A stretch of 64,000 nucleotides of DNA, taken from contig JAPTOF010000006.1 in the NCBI GenBank assembly GCA_028554755.1, forward strand, positions 11,774,501-11,838,500, given 5' to 3'. Numbering within the stretch: position 1 is the first letter of the stretch; every line of letters starts with the position of its first letter. The notes under the pieces are model-generated. The model made no database searches, was not told the origin of the DNA, and saw only the letters and a list, made by a program, of their open reading frames with translations. Both the position numbers and the translations under genes were made by a program. Of this stretch, positions 10,584 to 22,200 are shown one piece after another. This stretch comes from Cordia subcordata. Its lineage: Eukaryota; Streptophyta; Magnoliopsida; Boraginales; Cordiaceae.

Positions 10584-12633
10584 GGTGTTGGCGGGGGGGG
10601 AGGGTGTGGTATTGTTGAGGAGGAAAGTGAGGTGTGGGGTATGGAGTGATGTATTTAACGGAGAATTAATCAATGTACGAGGTTTTGCGTGTATAGAAAT
10701 ACCATCACAAATTGAACTATTTTTATGAAATATTGAATATATTAAACATGTAGTATGTCAAGATGGAAATGATAGCCTCTCCTCATCCCGCTCTACAAGG
10801 TTGCCGAATGAGTTGGGACGAGTTTTCGATAAGAAAACCTCTGTTAAAAGTTGAATGGAGTTTTTTGCTTCTAATTTTGTACAAGTAAGGATGACAATAG
10901 TACAATAAATTTGAGATTTGTCCGATCGCCATTTCTACATACAAGGAGGAGAAGGGGTAGAGGTTAATTAACCCTACTTCTCTTTGCCTCATAGTTCCAT
11001 TTTAATTATTATATTAATGAAAAATTTTCTAATTTAATGACGAAAATTTCTTATTCGACTTTAAAGATCAAAACCCAAATCTCTTTGGCAATTTTTTTGT
11101 TATGTTTTTGTGTTAGGATTTATTTATTTTATTTGTAGGTAGGGTTTTTTTAACAAACAGAAGGTTTTAATTTGATTTTATTCTATTATCCTACCCTGTT
11201 GACCTTGTTGAGTGGTATCTAAAAGGGTTAGTCGGGTTTTCCAATCCGATAGGAGTGGGAATGGTCCCAAAAGTTTATCTCAATACTAAGTATAGAATAG
11301 GGTAGAGATATGAGCTTTTTTTTCAGGGGGTGGTGTAATCCCACAGAGGTTCTTACAATTAAAAGATCACTACACTTTAGAAAAGTAATGAAAATGCTAG
11401 GGTTTCTAATTAGTACTGATAGAATGAGTGTGTGTATAACTATGCCGGACGAGGTTCTTAGAACTGCAGCCATTGCCCAGAGCACAGTTTTGATTCTCTC
11501 CCTTACTGTGCTTAATGTTTGCCTAGAGACACTTGTTGCGACCGCATACGATGCTTTGATCTGGATTCCCCGCGGCTAAGTTAAGGCCTTGCCTCTCACG
11601 AGCAGGATCCCTTGGCACAGTAGGGTCTCAGACAATCATGGACTAGGAGATGCCAAAACACGTCGCCGCTCTTTCTAAAGCAGCCTAGTCGAAGGATTAA
11701 TCCAGGCTTCTAAATTTGATGGGCTAAGGGGCCATTGCATAGAGAACCACTAAAAGCGAGGTTTTCCCATCCGATAGAGTTGAGAATGATCCCAAGAGTT
11801 TATCCTGATACCAAGTATAGAAAAGGGATAAGGAAAGGAATTTTTCTACCGAGGGTGGAATAGGGATTAGCAAATCGAATCCCCACCCACTCCACTACCA
11901 ATACTAGTAGTATGATAATTTATAATCAAGAAAATATAGTTTGTGTTCTAAAAATGTGAAGGTCTTTTTAATCGATTTTGAATGAAATATTAAAAAAATT
12001 TAAATTATTACTTCTTAGGATACCCAACAAAGAATATTTAACCATTTGCCCCTTATAATTAGATTTCAAACCAAAGAATATTTGACCATTTGGCCGTTAT
12101 AATTAGATTTCAAACCAAACTGTTGAAAATGTCCAGAACAAGGGGCTTTCCGAATCTTGGCTACTACGAGGGCCTCGTTTGAATCGGCCTTTTTTTCCTT
12201 TTTACCACCTTTTTTCAATGTAATTTTTTTCCTGAAAAATGTTTTTTGGCACAAGTCAAAATCTTTTATTTTTCAAAAGTTTTGAAGTTAATTTTTTTTA
12301 AAATTTTCAACTTTATTAAAAATTCAAGTCAAATATTTATTACAAAAATAAAAAATTTTCCAAAAAAAAAAAAAAAAGGTAGAGCCATCGCAAAGGAAAT
12401 TAAGGACGGGTAAGAAAGATGTCACAAAATACGATTCAACTGGTATGTGCACCAGCAATAGTTTCAGTTTTTCTTCTTCCTTGGCTATGTATATCATATA
12501 TGCAATACCAAGAGTACAAATTTCACACTGTTTAACAAACAGAAAACAGCAACAAGATAAATACGCTTTCCAGTTTACATACATTGTGAAAAAAACTCCA
12601 TATAGTGAAGCGAATCTAAATCTTCTACAAATT
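10584..12633. other. intergenic DNA with a pair of diverged direct repeats
   Basis: No gene recognised. Two similar segments of about 105 bp (11228-11331 and 11753-11855) flank a GC-richer 400-bp stretch carrying an 89-codon plus-strand frame (11310-11579) of hydrophobic character that I cannot assign. Confidence 0.45.
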
Positions 12634-15600
12634 CTAGTTTCTACCACGCGTCTGCGATATAGACCTCAAGTTGCCATACATGTCTGAACAAGCAAGAGAA
12701 AAATCTGCCATTTTTTCGAAAAGCTCTGGCAAGCGCTGTCTCAAACTCGTTAAAGACTTTTCCCTGACCTGAATGCATAGCTTTTGGTATTCTTTCTCCT
12801 CTTCTTCCAATCGATTCTTAACTACTACCACCTGTAGCTGTCGCTCGGCTATAAGATCGTCATCCCCTGCCCTGTCTGGATCCATTTCGTCTGGAGGTGT
12901 TCTTCGCTGCCTGTACTTGTTGTACCAGTCCTCAAACTGCCTAGTCTTGCGGGCAAGCTCCTTTCGGGTCTCCTCACATCTATCTCTCGATTTAATCTCA
13001 TCTATTTGGTGCTGCATAATAGTATTTACGACAGCAGAAAAATTAAAGATGGCGGTTCCGGCAAGCCCATCGGGGAGCTTATCGAGAGAGTCGTGCCAAG
13101 CATGCAGGAGTGACTGAATAGGGGGACTTTGAGGTCGCTGGGGTGAGGAAACCTTCTCTCTCAAATTTGTATCTATGGGAATGAGATTTAGCTTCAGCCA
13201 ACCGTTGAGGGCTGCAATGTACTGTTTCTGGAAGGTCATGAGTTTCTCACATTGTGAATGCCACTCTTTGACAACCTCGTGAAGCTGATATGTCCGTCCA
13301 CGGTGGTGGTCGCTTGTTTCTTTAGAGCATTGGGAGATGTCCAAATACTTCAAACTTTGTGCTATCTTATACTGTTTCTGATGATGTATGCTCATGTTCT
13401 CCCACATGGTAGCCATCCTGGAATGCATGACTAGAGGCATTAACCAACAGACTAGAATGAAGAAAGCAGAGACGTAATATGAAAAATCCTAACCGATCTG
13501 TGCTTAACACAAGGAGCACTTTTGAAGGAAAGATGAAGAGGGTGACGCAGACAGAATATTGAAGAAAGTGCTTTGATGCAACCATGAATCCCATTTTTTT
13601 GGACTGACATTTAAAAGTTTGCAACGGGAGTAAGAGGTCTATTCAGGATCAGAAAACTAGCATCCTGGAAAACTGAATTCTGGTCTGCCGAAATAACAAA
13701 AGACGGGGTAATTTGTAATTTGAGATAACAAGGAATTACAGTTAAACATGGATAAAATCATGTTAAACTCCTCATTTTCTAAAACTATGCTTTTCCAACT
13801 ACCGGTTATATTAGTTACTTGAGATAAACTAGGCAAAGTTTCAGCATTAAGCAAGACCTAGTATTTTAATGTGCATTAGTCAATTGAATTGGTTTATAAT
13901 CCAAGGGCCCCTGAGGACAAAAACTGCTACTTTTTCGGGCTGCAATCAGGTCGAGGATCTAAACAATGTTTTATCATGGTGCCCAAGGATGAATTTCAAA
14001 ATTTTTAAGGAGGGCCATATTTGTATACCACAAGGGATATTGAGAATTTAGTCCTAAAGCAAATGAGAACAGGTGAAGTTTCCAACTCCCTATCTGCATC
14101 AGTGAATTACTTTGTGGGTGGCCTTAGTTTTCATTAATGAGAACTTACCCATCAACAAGTGCAACAAGCTTTGGATATAGTTGTTCATCACGAAGCCTGT
14201 TTATTTCTGAAACAGTTGAATCCATTGATTGCATGTCAACAATGTATCTAGTATGCAGATGGCTTACTGCTGCTTTCATTCTCTCCAATGCTTCTGTATT
14301 TGAACCCCGTTTCTTCAGCTTATTTAATGAGGCAACCTTTTTTTGGTATTCAAGCTTCATTTGCTCACCAGCCTGTCGAGCATCAATAGTACACGACATA
14401 TCAAATAGTGAATTGGCAGACTAAAGATGCACAGTCAATATATAAGAAATGCTAGCAAGCCTAATTTCCTTCAGCAGTATGCCTGTGGAGCAAAACATTC
14501 ATCTCACTAGTTCCCAACGCCCTCTTGGGATGTGCCCTAATAAAGTGCATCGACCCTAAACATATGTAGACTTGCACTAGTAAAAGCTGCAAATGAAGAT
14601 TTAGCAGCGCTTTGGAGGGGACATCCAAAAGCAAACACTCAAAGCTGCAAGGTAGCATCTAAAACCTCAACTTCAAAATGCCCCTCTCATTTACCTTTTT
14701 CACAACATATTTACAGGATCTCCAGAATAGGATTACACATAAAATAATAGGCAGAGTAAGCAAACTGAATGTATTTTAGAACTGAACTATGGAGACTACA
14801 GCTGAAGAAGAAAGCTGTCAGTTGCATATTTCTTTTAACTTCAATTTCAACTGAGCTGATAACGTTTGGGTTTAATGACGTTGTATTGAAACAAAAATGA
14901 AAATAACAGCAATGAATTATCTAATTAAGTATGCTTGGCTTGATCAAACAGTCAGAACCAGTGGCAGAAGACAAATGAACTTAACTACTTTAGTTTTCAG
15001 AAAAAGATAAACATAATTGGCGACTTTTAAATTGACATGATGAAGTCTCTGATTCAAGAAGCTGAAAAGCAAGGAACGAGAAAAAGGCCTGAAACATCAA
15101 TGTAGATACCTTCACTTCATCATAAAGCTTTTTCTCCCATGCTAGCATCTTATCCAATACAGTTGCATGGGTTTCGTTCTCTTCTGAATCAAAGTCATCA
15201 TTTGGATCGTCTGGATTTTGCAAACCTCTAAAAGACCTGTTCCATGTAATGACACGCATGACCCTTGCCGAATGATTAATATGCCCTACAAAGCAGCACC
15301 AAGATCCATTCTACTGAGTAACAATAAAAATTCAGTAACTATCTCACAACACCTGGTTGCCATATAGCAATAACAGTCCCAATCAAATCTAAATGGAAAA
15401 GAGATCTTAAAAACTCTTTTCCCCAATCAACATCACAAACAAATATCTAATATACAATGTTACCATACACAAACCTCTGTATAAACATTATGTTATATCG
15501 TTCAACTATACAGATGAGTAACACAATATTTTGTACCTACTCACACTGATAGCGTATATCTAATAAGCATTTGACTAGAGGACATTCCCTAAGCAAATCC

Positions 15601-17024
15601 ACATTTGGTAGCAAAACCAACATGATAATGTTGTTATTAACACAAAGTTTGGTCCATGACATTGATTAGCTCATTAAAGATAATATTCGAATAATCCAAC
15701 GCCTTTAGTACCCATGAAATCCAAATGGTAACGCGACATGTATGTTAGACAGCAAACATAACAGAATAACACTGCTTTTAATATGTAAAGATTCAATCTT
15801 TGACATTAATTAGCTCATGAAAGACAGTACTCGAGGTAATTCGGATAATCCAACACCTTTATTCCGCAAATCTAGATGGTCATGCGATACACAAGTAAAA
15901 TAAAGCATATAACACAATAACAGTGCTTTTAATATGTAAGTCTGGAACTTTAACACTAATTAGTTCATTAAAGACTAGCATTTGGGTACTGCAATACCTC
16001 TATTATCTGCCCAATTTGAATGGTAATGCAACCGATTCGCCTCAAGCATTTTCGAAACCTCATAAGCACTTTCCGAAGCCTTAAGGAAACAGTCATCAAG
16101 TTCAGCGAATATCTCCAATAAATTCCCACTTGACCCACCTTTCCTCTTCCCCTCTGCCGGAGCCACTTGTTTCGCTTTCTTCACCACTTTTGTCACAGCC
16201 ACGGGTTGAGGCGGCTGTGGTGGAAGCTCTGGCGCCTTCTCCACCACCTCATCCACCTCCGCCTTCCCCGAACTCTTCCTCCCTCCGCCACCACCATCAA
16301 CTTCGCTTCTTTTCGCTCCCTCTTCCATCATTTTCCGCTCCATTTCCTCCCTTTCAATCTTATTCTCGTCCACATCCGCCAGAGTGGGCGCTGTCAGGTT
16401 ATCCACAGAAGTAAAGAAGTCCCAGTATGGCGACGGCGCGTGATCATTCATCGGCTGCGCCCGTGGTGGCGATGGCGGCGTACGTGGCGGCGATGGCGGC
16501 TCACGTGGCGGAGACGGCTGGCGTTGCAAAACCTCATCGTTCACAACCCCCTGCCGGTAAATTCCAACTCCGCCGCCGCCGCTACTCTTACTATTCCGAT
16601 GCCTTAATCCATGAACGGCTTCCAATTCAACGTCCTCTTCATTCTCCTCCTCCATGATCGGGTCAGAGCGCTTGATATCGGCCTTCTGGAACGATATCTC
16701 CGGAGCGGTGTTGGCGCGCTGGAGAGGGGCAGCGGGGAAGTCAGGGAGAGGAGGCGGAGGAACCAAGATCGTATCGTAAGGCGGCTGGGGGAGGCCGGCG
16801 GTGGCGTCGGAACCACGGACGGAGGCGGAGATGGAAGGGTAATCAACCTCGCCTTGGGCGTAATCACTCAATGCCGCACCGGTGTTCTTCAAGGACATGG
16901 CGTACGCCGAATGCGCCGCCGCAAAGGCGTTCCGCGCCGCCACGGCGTCCTTCATTAACCGCTTCCTCTCTTTGCATCTCGTCACCGTCTCTTCATTCTC
17001 GATCTTCGATTGCGCACATCCCAT
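12634..17024 (-). CDS. DUF630/DUF632 protein (NRG2/REL2-like, BZIP-domain-annotated family)
   Basis: Four exons, complement(12634..13417, 14149..14372, 15110..15285, 15998..17024), joining in frame to 736 aa. All junctions have GT..AG borders, and phases 1, 0 and 2 close correctly. The start MGCAQSK at 17024 is the family's N-myristoylation-type start, chosen over an upstream Met at 17066. Residues 1-60 form DUF630 ([20 protein letters not shown]). Next come a Pro-rich linker ([12 protein letters not shown] and [11 protein letters not shown] repeats), acidic and Gly-rich linkers, and DUF632 from about residue 304 ([16 protein letters not shown]) through [32 protein letters not shown] and [13 protein letters not shown]. 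The C-terminal part is helical and charged ([12 protein letters not shown]). Relatives include Arabidopsis NRG2, a nitrate-signalling regulator, and rice REL2, a leaf-shape protein; which one this corresponds to is not resolved. Plasma-membrane association through myristoylation is inferred. Confidence 0.93.
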
Positions 17025-17070
17025 CTCTAATTCACACACTTCCACACGCACAAAAAACACACGCACACAT

Positions 17071-17093
17071 AGAAAGAGAGAGAGAGAGAGAGA
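17071..17093. repeat. (GA)n microsatellite in the 5' leader of the DUF630 gene
   Basis: An AG dinucleotide run that reads as CT on the gene strand, about 50-70 bp upstream of the start codon. It is a pyrimidine-rich leader, common in plant 5' untranslated regions. Confidence 0.85.
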
Positions 17094-17212
17094 TAAGGGT
17101 TTCGATGAGGTTAAGGTTGCAGATCAGTTGAGAGCAAGTTGGTCTCTGCAAAGAAGGGAGAAGACCATTGTTGCTTTTTCCTTTTGGAAGGGAACGGTGT
17201 CGTTCTGGCGGG

Positions 17213-17220
17213 TTATATAA
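17213..17220 (-). promoter_or_regulatory. TATA box of the DUF630/DUF632 gene
   Basis: TTATATAA (palindromic) lies about 190 bp upstream of the MGC start on the gene strand, followed by a CT-rich leader. Position and context suggest a core promoter with a leader of roughly 160 nt. This is inferred from sequence only. Confidence 0.55.
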
Positions 17221-18516
17221 GGTAAACGACGGCGTTTTTGTTTGTGTGTGTGTGTGTGTGTTTTTTTTTTAAAATTATTGGAGTGATTGGTAAGAATGGG
17301 ATCTTAGCTGGAAATTGGTGACTGCAAAGAGACAAGTAACGGAAGTACAGAGAATATAAGTCAAACTAAACGTTGACTAACTAAATATTTTTTACTTGCT
17401 AAATATTTTCTTTCTTCCTTTCTTGGGTTTTGAGTAAAAATATGAAATATAATGGAAAGAGAAGGACGAGAGAGACGAAGGATACAAAAAGGAAAATGGA
17501 GAAAATTATTAGGATCATAGGCTGTTCTCGATTATCTTCAAAAATATAAATAGAAAAGTACACGGACATCATTTTTTATTCTATTAAGTGTCGATTATGA
17601 AACCCAGATTATATTTAATTTGAATTTTTATAATTTCCTAATTATATAATTCACCATGTCACAACTTGAAATCGTAATAGTCAATAGATAGGAGAATGTA
17701 AAATGATAAGTTCCTTTAAGTATCCAAGTATCTTCTCTTTGAAGAAACAAGATGCTTTTTTATCCTCCTGAATTGATTCTATGGTCATATCATAACTTAT
17801 TTTTTCATTCTTGGATGAATGTAAATTCACCATAAAGCAGCTCTAAAGAAAATGTGACATCTACTTAAATTTTTTGATATACTTTTATCTTTTATTCCCT
17901 CCTATACCAATTAATGATTAAAAAAAGGTTTTCCATCTCGTCATAACACATAAATAAGATCGACATTCCATGTATTAGCTGACCAAACAACTGTTCAACC
18001 AAGCTTTCCCATCTCATGAGCGGGTGTTTGGATTGGCTTTTTCCAAAATGCTTATGATGCTTATAAGTAGTTTTTAATGTTTATAAGCAAATTACGAATA
18101 AATAGAGAAGATACTTGTAAACTATTAATATGCCTAGCAAATATATGCTTATAAATTTATTAAAATGACTAAACATGACCTTTCATTAAAATAGGAGAGT
18201 ATTATTTTTTTTTTTCAAGTCATTTTATTAAGTCAAACTACCTTATAAGCATGTAGAAAATAAAAAAGGGGTTGCTTTTCTTTACCTACTTTTAAATCTT
18301 ACTTATAACCAAAATTTACAAAAATGTAATTTCATTTTCTCCGACAAAAATGCCGAAGTTCACAACTTGACATACTATCACACAGCAATCGAAGTTTGGA
18401 GTATGGGCTACAAAAGGCATCATATCAAAATCTTTTTACTTTTTTGAGCCAAAGGTGGCTTTTGAGCCGACCATTCAAAGATGCAGCAAATGCAAAGTGA
18501 CTACTCGAAGGCTCCT
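17221..18516. other. intergenic DNA, no gene seen
   Basis: AT-rich, with a GT dinucleotide run near 17244-17262. A segment beginning GTGTTTGGATTGGCTTTTTCC at about 18026 resembles a transposon end but no matching inverse end was found. Confidence 0.5.
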
Positions 18517-18728
18517 CTAAGTTCTTTTGTTATGAGTTGTCGGGCTTGAGAATCTGATACCACATTGTGGTTCATCTGGCAATTGCCTCACATCATATAG
18601 ACTGGCTTTGCACACAAACAAGCTAGCCATGTGCTTCCTCTTGGCACCATATGAGTGATCACAGTAGAGCAAGTAGCTAGGATAACAGCCAAGTTTCCCC
18701 CTCTGGCACCAGCCTTGCGGAATCCAAA
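18517..18728 (-). other. possible unassigned terminal exon downstream of METTL22
   Basis: After a good acceptor (TTTTCTGTCTTTCAG) the frame runs about 70 codons (WIPQGWCQRGKLGCYPSYLL...) to a stop at 18517. It is Cys-rich and I do not recognise it. It opens with two bases completing a codon, so it would join in frame to exon 8 of the METTL22-like gene (phase 1), giving an alternative 357-aa product. It could equally be a relic or chance frame. Exon 9 of METTL22 has the better family fit. Confidence 0.3.
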
Positions 18729-19142
18729 CTGAAAGACAGAAAATCAAACGTTAGCTGTTTTTGTGATCGGGGACATAGCAAATCATTTAACTGAAAGAAG
18801 AGCACAATTTACAAGAGGGAATTTTGCCTATCCAGAGCTGCAAGAAGCAATTCAGTTCTTAATGCCCCAAGATTGGCAATAACTAGCATATATAATATTA
18901 GATCGATCTTACTTCTCAGACACTTTTGAAATAGTGAATCCGAAAAGGTTGTTAGTTTGACTACCACAGAAAGGGAAAAATGCTATTGAATGGCCTCTTT
19001 GAGAAGAAGCCGCCTTTGTTTGCGACTAGGTGCCTTAAGTGGAATCTAGTTCTCTTAGAGGGTCGGAGGTGCTTGGGGTTCAGAATGCTATCCGTGTAGG
19101 AGGCTTGAAATACTGATACCTGTCGATCAAATATGCTATACT

Positions 19143-19237
19143 AAGGTTTCTGCTGATTGTACTTGGATCTCCCATAACTAGACATCCTCTAAGGTTTCTG
19201 CTGATTGTACTTGATCTCCCACAACTCGACATCCTCT
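19143..19237. repeat. 48-bp tandem duplication across the METTL22 stop codon
   Basis: Copy 1 (19143-19190) and copy 2 (19191-19237) share AAGGTTTCTGCTGATTGTACTT and CATCCTCT and differ at a few positions. Copy 2 encodes the last 15 or so residues; copy 1 lies after the stop. The stop codon TAG (19189-19191) sits on the junction of the two copies. Confidence 0.85.
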
Positions 19238-22200
19238 CCTCTTGCATACTCCTGGACATATTGTGGAATCTCTGCGTGATTGATGCGCTTCCCCAAGAAG
19301 CTACGTGAAACTTCATTTCCAGGGTCATCATATTCTGCATTTTCAAGTCCCAAATGAAAGCTAGAAATCAACTTTGATATTGTGGTCAAGGTTGTTTTGT
19401 ACAGCAGAGTTCTGGCTGCTTACCTTCATCATGTAAATAACTACGGAAGTGTGAATAACCATTGGCAACAATATCAAGGTCGTGAAGAGTAAAGTTGTAG
19501 CGCTTTTCTAGTGCCAAGTACAACACCTGAAGAGAAGTTAACACAAAGACCACTCTGCAGTTAAGTAGAATAATATGAGTTTTATAAGGTCAAACGGAAG
19601 GCAGGAACTACTGGAACCTACAGGCCATAAGGAGTTCACCTGTATCTGAAACTGCCTATCTTCCATGAGGGATTTTTAAAGTGCAATTTTCTGTCAAATG
19701 TCAATTCACTAGATTGACTGAACTCGCAGGAAGAATCAAGGAAGTAAAAGATGTCGGTAAAGAAAGTATAAAGTTAGGGGGCAATTGATTCTAAAATTGA
19801 CTTTGTAGTCAATCATTTGCGGACTCAATCTGTGTCTTAAAGCTTTTACAAAATGGCAGGATCATCCATATTAGAGGCTAATTAGTTTCATAATAAATGT
19901 TGTTAATGATGGCAAACCCCTCTCTGACACAATCAAAAGAGGCAAGGATAAAATATCAGGCTAGTACGTTAAAATGAAAATCTCATGCTCAAAGGCAAAC
20001 CCATCAAAACAACTAGGTCCAAAGCTTGCTATGAGGTTTAGTGTGGAAAATATAATAGATGAAGTTCTTCAAACGACACAGTTGCTTTCATTTTCAGATA
20101 CCTCCCACAAAATTTAGTGATCTAGATCACAGCCACCAACCTGTTTGATGGTCAGTCCACAGTACAGGTAAAAGGAACATTCAATTATTTGTTCTGGGGA
20201 CAAAATTATCCGATGTCAAAAGTATTTCGGCTATGCATTTCAACGTTCGTAATGGTACCTTTTTGGGACTCTGAGACATTAATCCCTCTGCAATCTTGAA
20301 GAATGCATCAGTTAGTTCATCACTGTAGATTACATCAGCAGCCACCAGCAAAGTAGCACTTTGGAGTTCTTCGACTTCAGATGTGGTCCAACCATATCTG
20401 GCAAACATGACCAAAATTATCACTTCTGAAAATGGTAAATAATCAATATAACAGCAGTGACATCTTTCAAACTTATAAAGAGTTTTTTGGTATATACATT
20501 ATCAACAAATAAATAGTGCCAGAAAATGTATGAAGTTAATGCTTAGATGATTCTGAGGAAGAAAGGAAGAGCTGGGGAGGGAGAACTGTGGGTCTGGACA
20601 GTCTACCTTAATTGAGATGAAGAATCTTTTATCTCTTGTGGGGGCCATGAAGCATTCCAGTCAAGTTCACGCACATAAACTGAAGCCTTTGGGTGGAAGA
20701 TTGCAGCATTAAGATGAACATTCCTCGCACAATTTTCAAGCACATCATCACCAAGATCTGTGAAACATCAAGTGTAAAATATCAATAACATATATTAGAA
20801 AATACTTATTTCAGATAATGGCTATGCAAAACTATCTAGAGAAACAGAAAAAAGGAGGATTTAACAATTTCTTTTCGACATGATGATTCTGGCTGCTTTA
20901 TATTTGCAGGCTAGAGCAATTGTCATGATATAAGACGATAACCGTTTTCAAGAGCTTGTTATATTATTATAGGTCAAGGAAATTGTTCCCATAACGAACG
21001 TGTCATCCTTCTCCCTGATCAGCCATTAACACAAATGAACACTATCCCCTGCACTCTCCCCCAAGCCAAGGGTTTTAAAAGCTTTCAGGAAATGTTTAGA
21101 ATCAGTTAGGTTTACATCAGGCAGGAAACAGTAACTGAGCAAAGGAGATTTGCATTGTAAATATAAATCATACCTGACCTGTTATACAGACAGTTTTGGC
21201 AACACGGGCAAGTAACATACCAACCAAACCTGGTAGATGGTAAAATAGTATCAAATTACTCAAAGTTATAAGGACATTTTAGTTGCTAGAACCAAATTAC
21301 CAATTCAGATCCTTCTTAAATAAAACTTCTACATTTTCTTTTATGTAGTGGCAGATTTAAGACTGCGATATCTCTTAAGTTGCACAAATCCAGCCAAAAA
21401 AAAGAAAAATAACAGAACTAGGCACTTCTAATCTACCTGTACCAGCACCAAGCTCTGCTGCAACTACTCCGCCAAACTCAGATGATGTGCACATTTTATG
21501 CAACATGAAATCAGCTAGTAACAGCTCTGCTCTCCACACCTGATAAGGCAACACAGAGAGACTATAGCTTTATACATGAGGATTATGCAGTCACAAAATT
21601 CATGGTACATTCCGACTCAGCTATGAGTTTGGATACAGGGTACAACACTTGGAAGTACATAGGGTACAACGAAGGAAGGCTCATGGTATGTTACGAAGAA
21701 TTATTGGGTACATTTGCTAGATATTATGTAGAACAATGATATTTTCTGTTTACTAATTACTAAAATCAATTTGCTGCCAAATTTAGTGGAACCTCAACTT
21801 TGCACAATATTCTACTTCTCGCATAGAGTTCTAGTAGGAATTTAGGTTCTTTGTTCTCTTTCCTTTTTCTTCTGATAAAAATTTGTATAATAATTGGGTT
21901 ACCAATTTCAATGAACTCAAACATGATGCAATGTTCCAGTGTGCAAATGTTCCACAATTGGGACATGTTGATTTGGTAAACGGTTCAAGGGGCGTACTAT
22001 GAACCTTATAACTGTGCTCAGGAGCAGACATTACCTAGATAAGGTGATGACCATATTCATTATGAAGAAGAGATGTAAGAGCTATCAGTTCCTCAACCTA
22101 ACTTGAGGGCCTAAATAACACCAATAAGTCGTAACAGCCACTTGTTTTCCAAAAATAAAATAAATGAATAATAGTAAACTTAGAGAGATCTGTTGTGGGA

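Noticed and set aside
16130..17220. Plus-strand Ser/Pro/Arg-rich frames over the DUF630 exon
   Set aside because: Shadows of the GC-rich first exon on the minus strand, whose frame is supported by MGC start, domains and splice phase.
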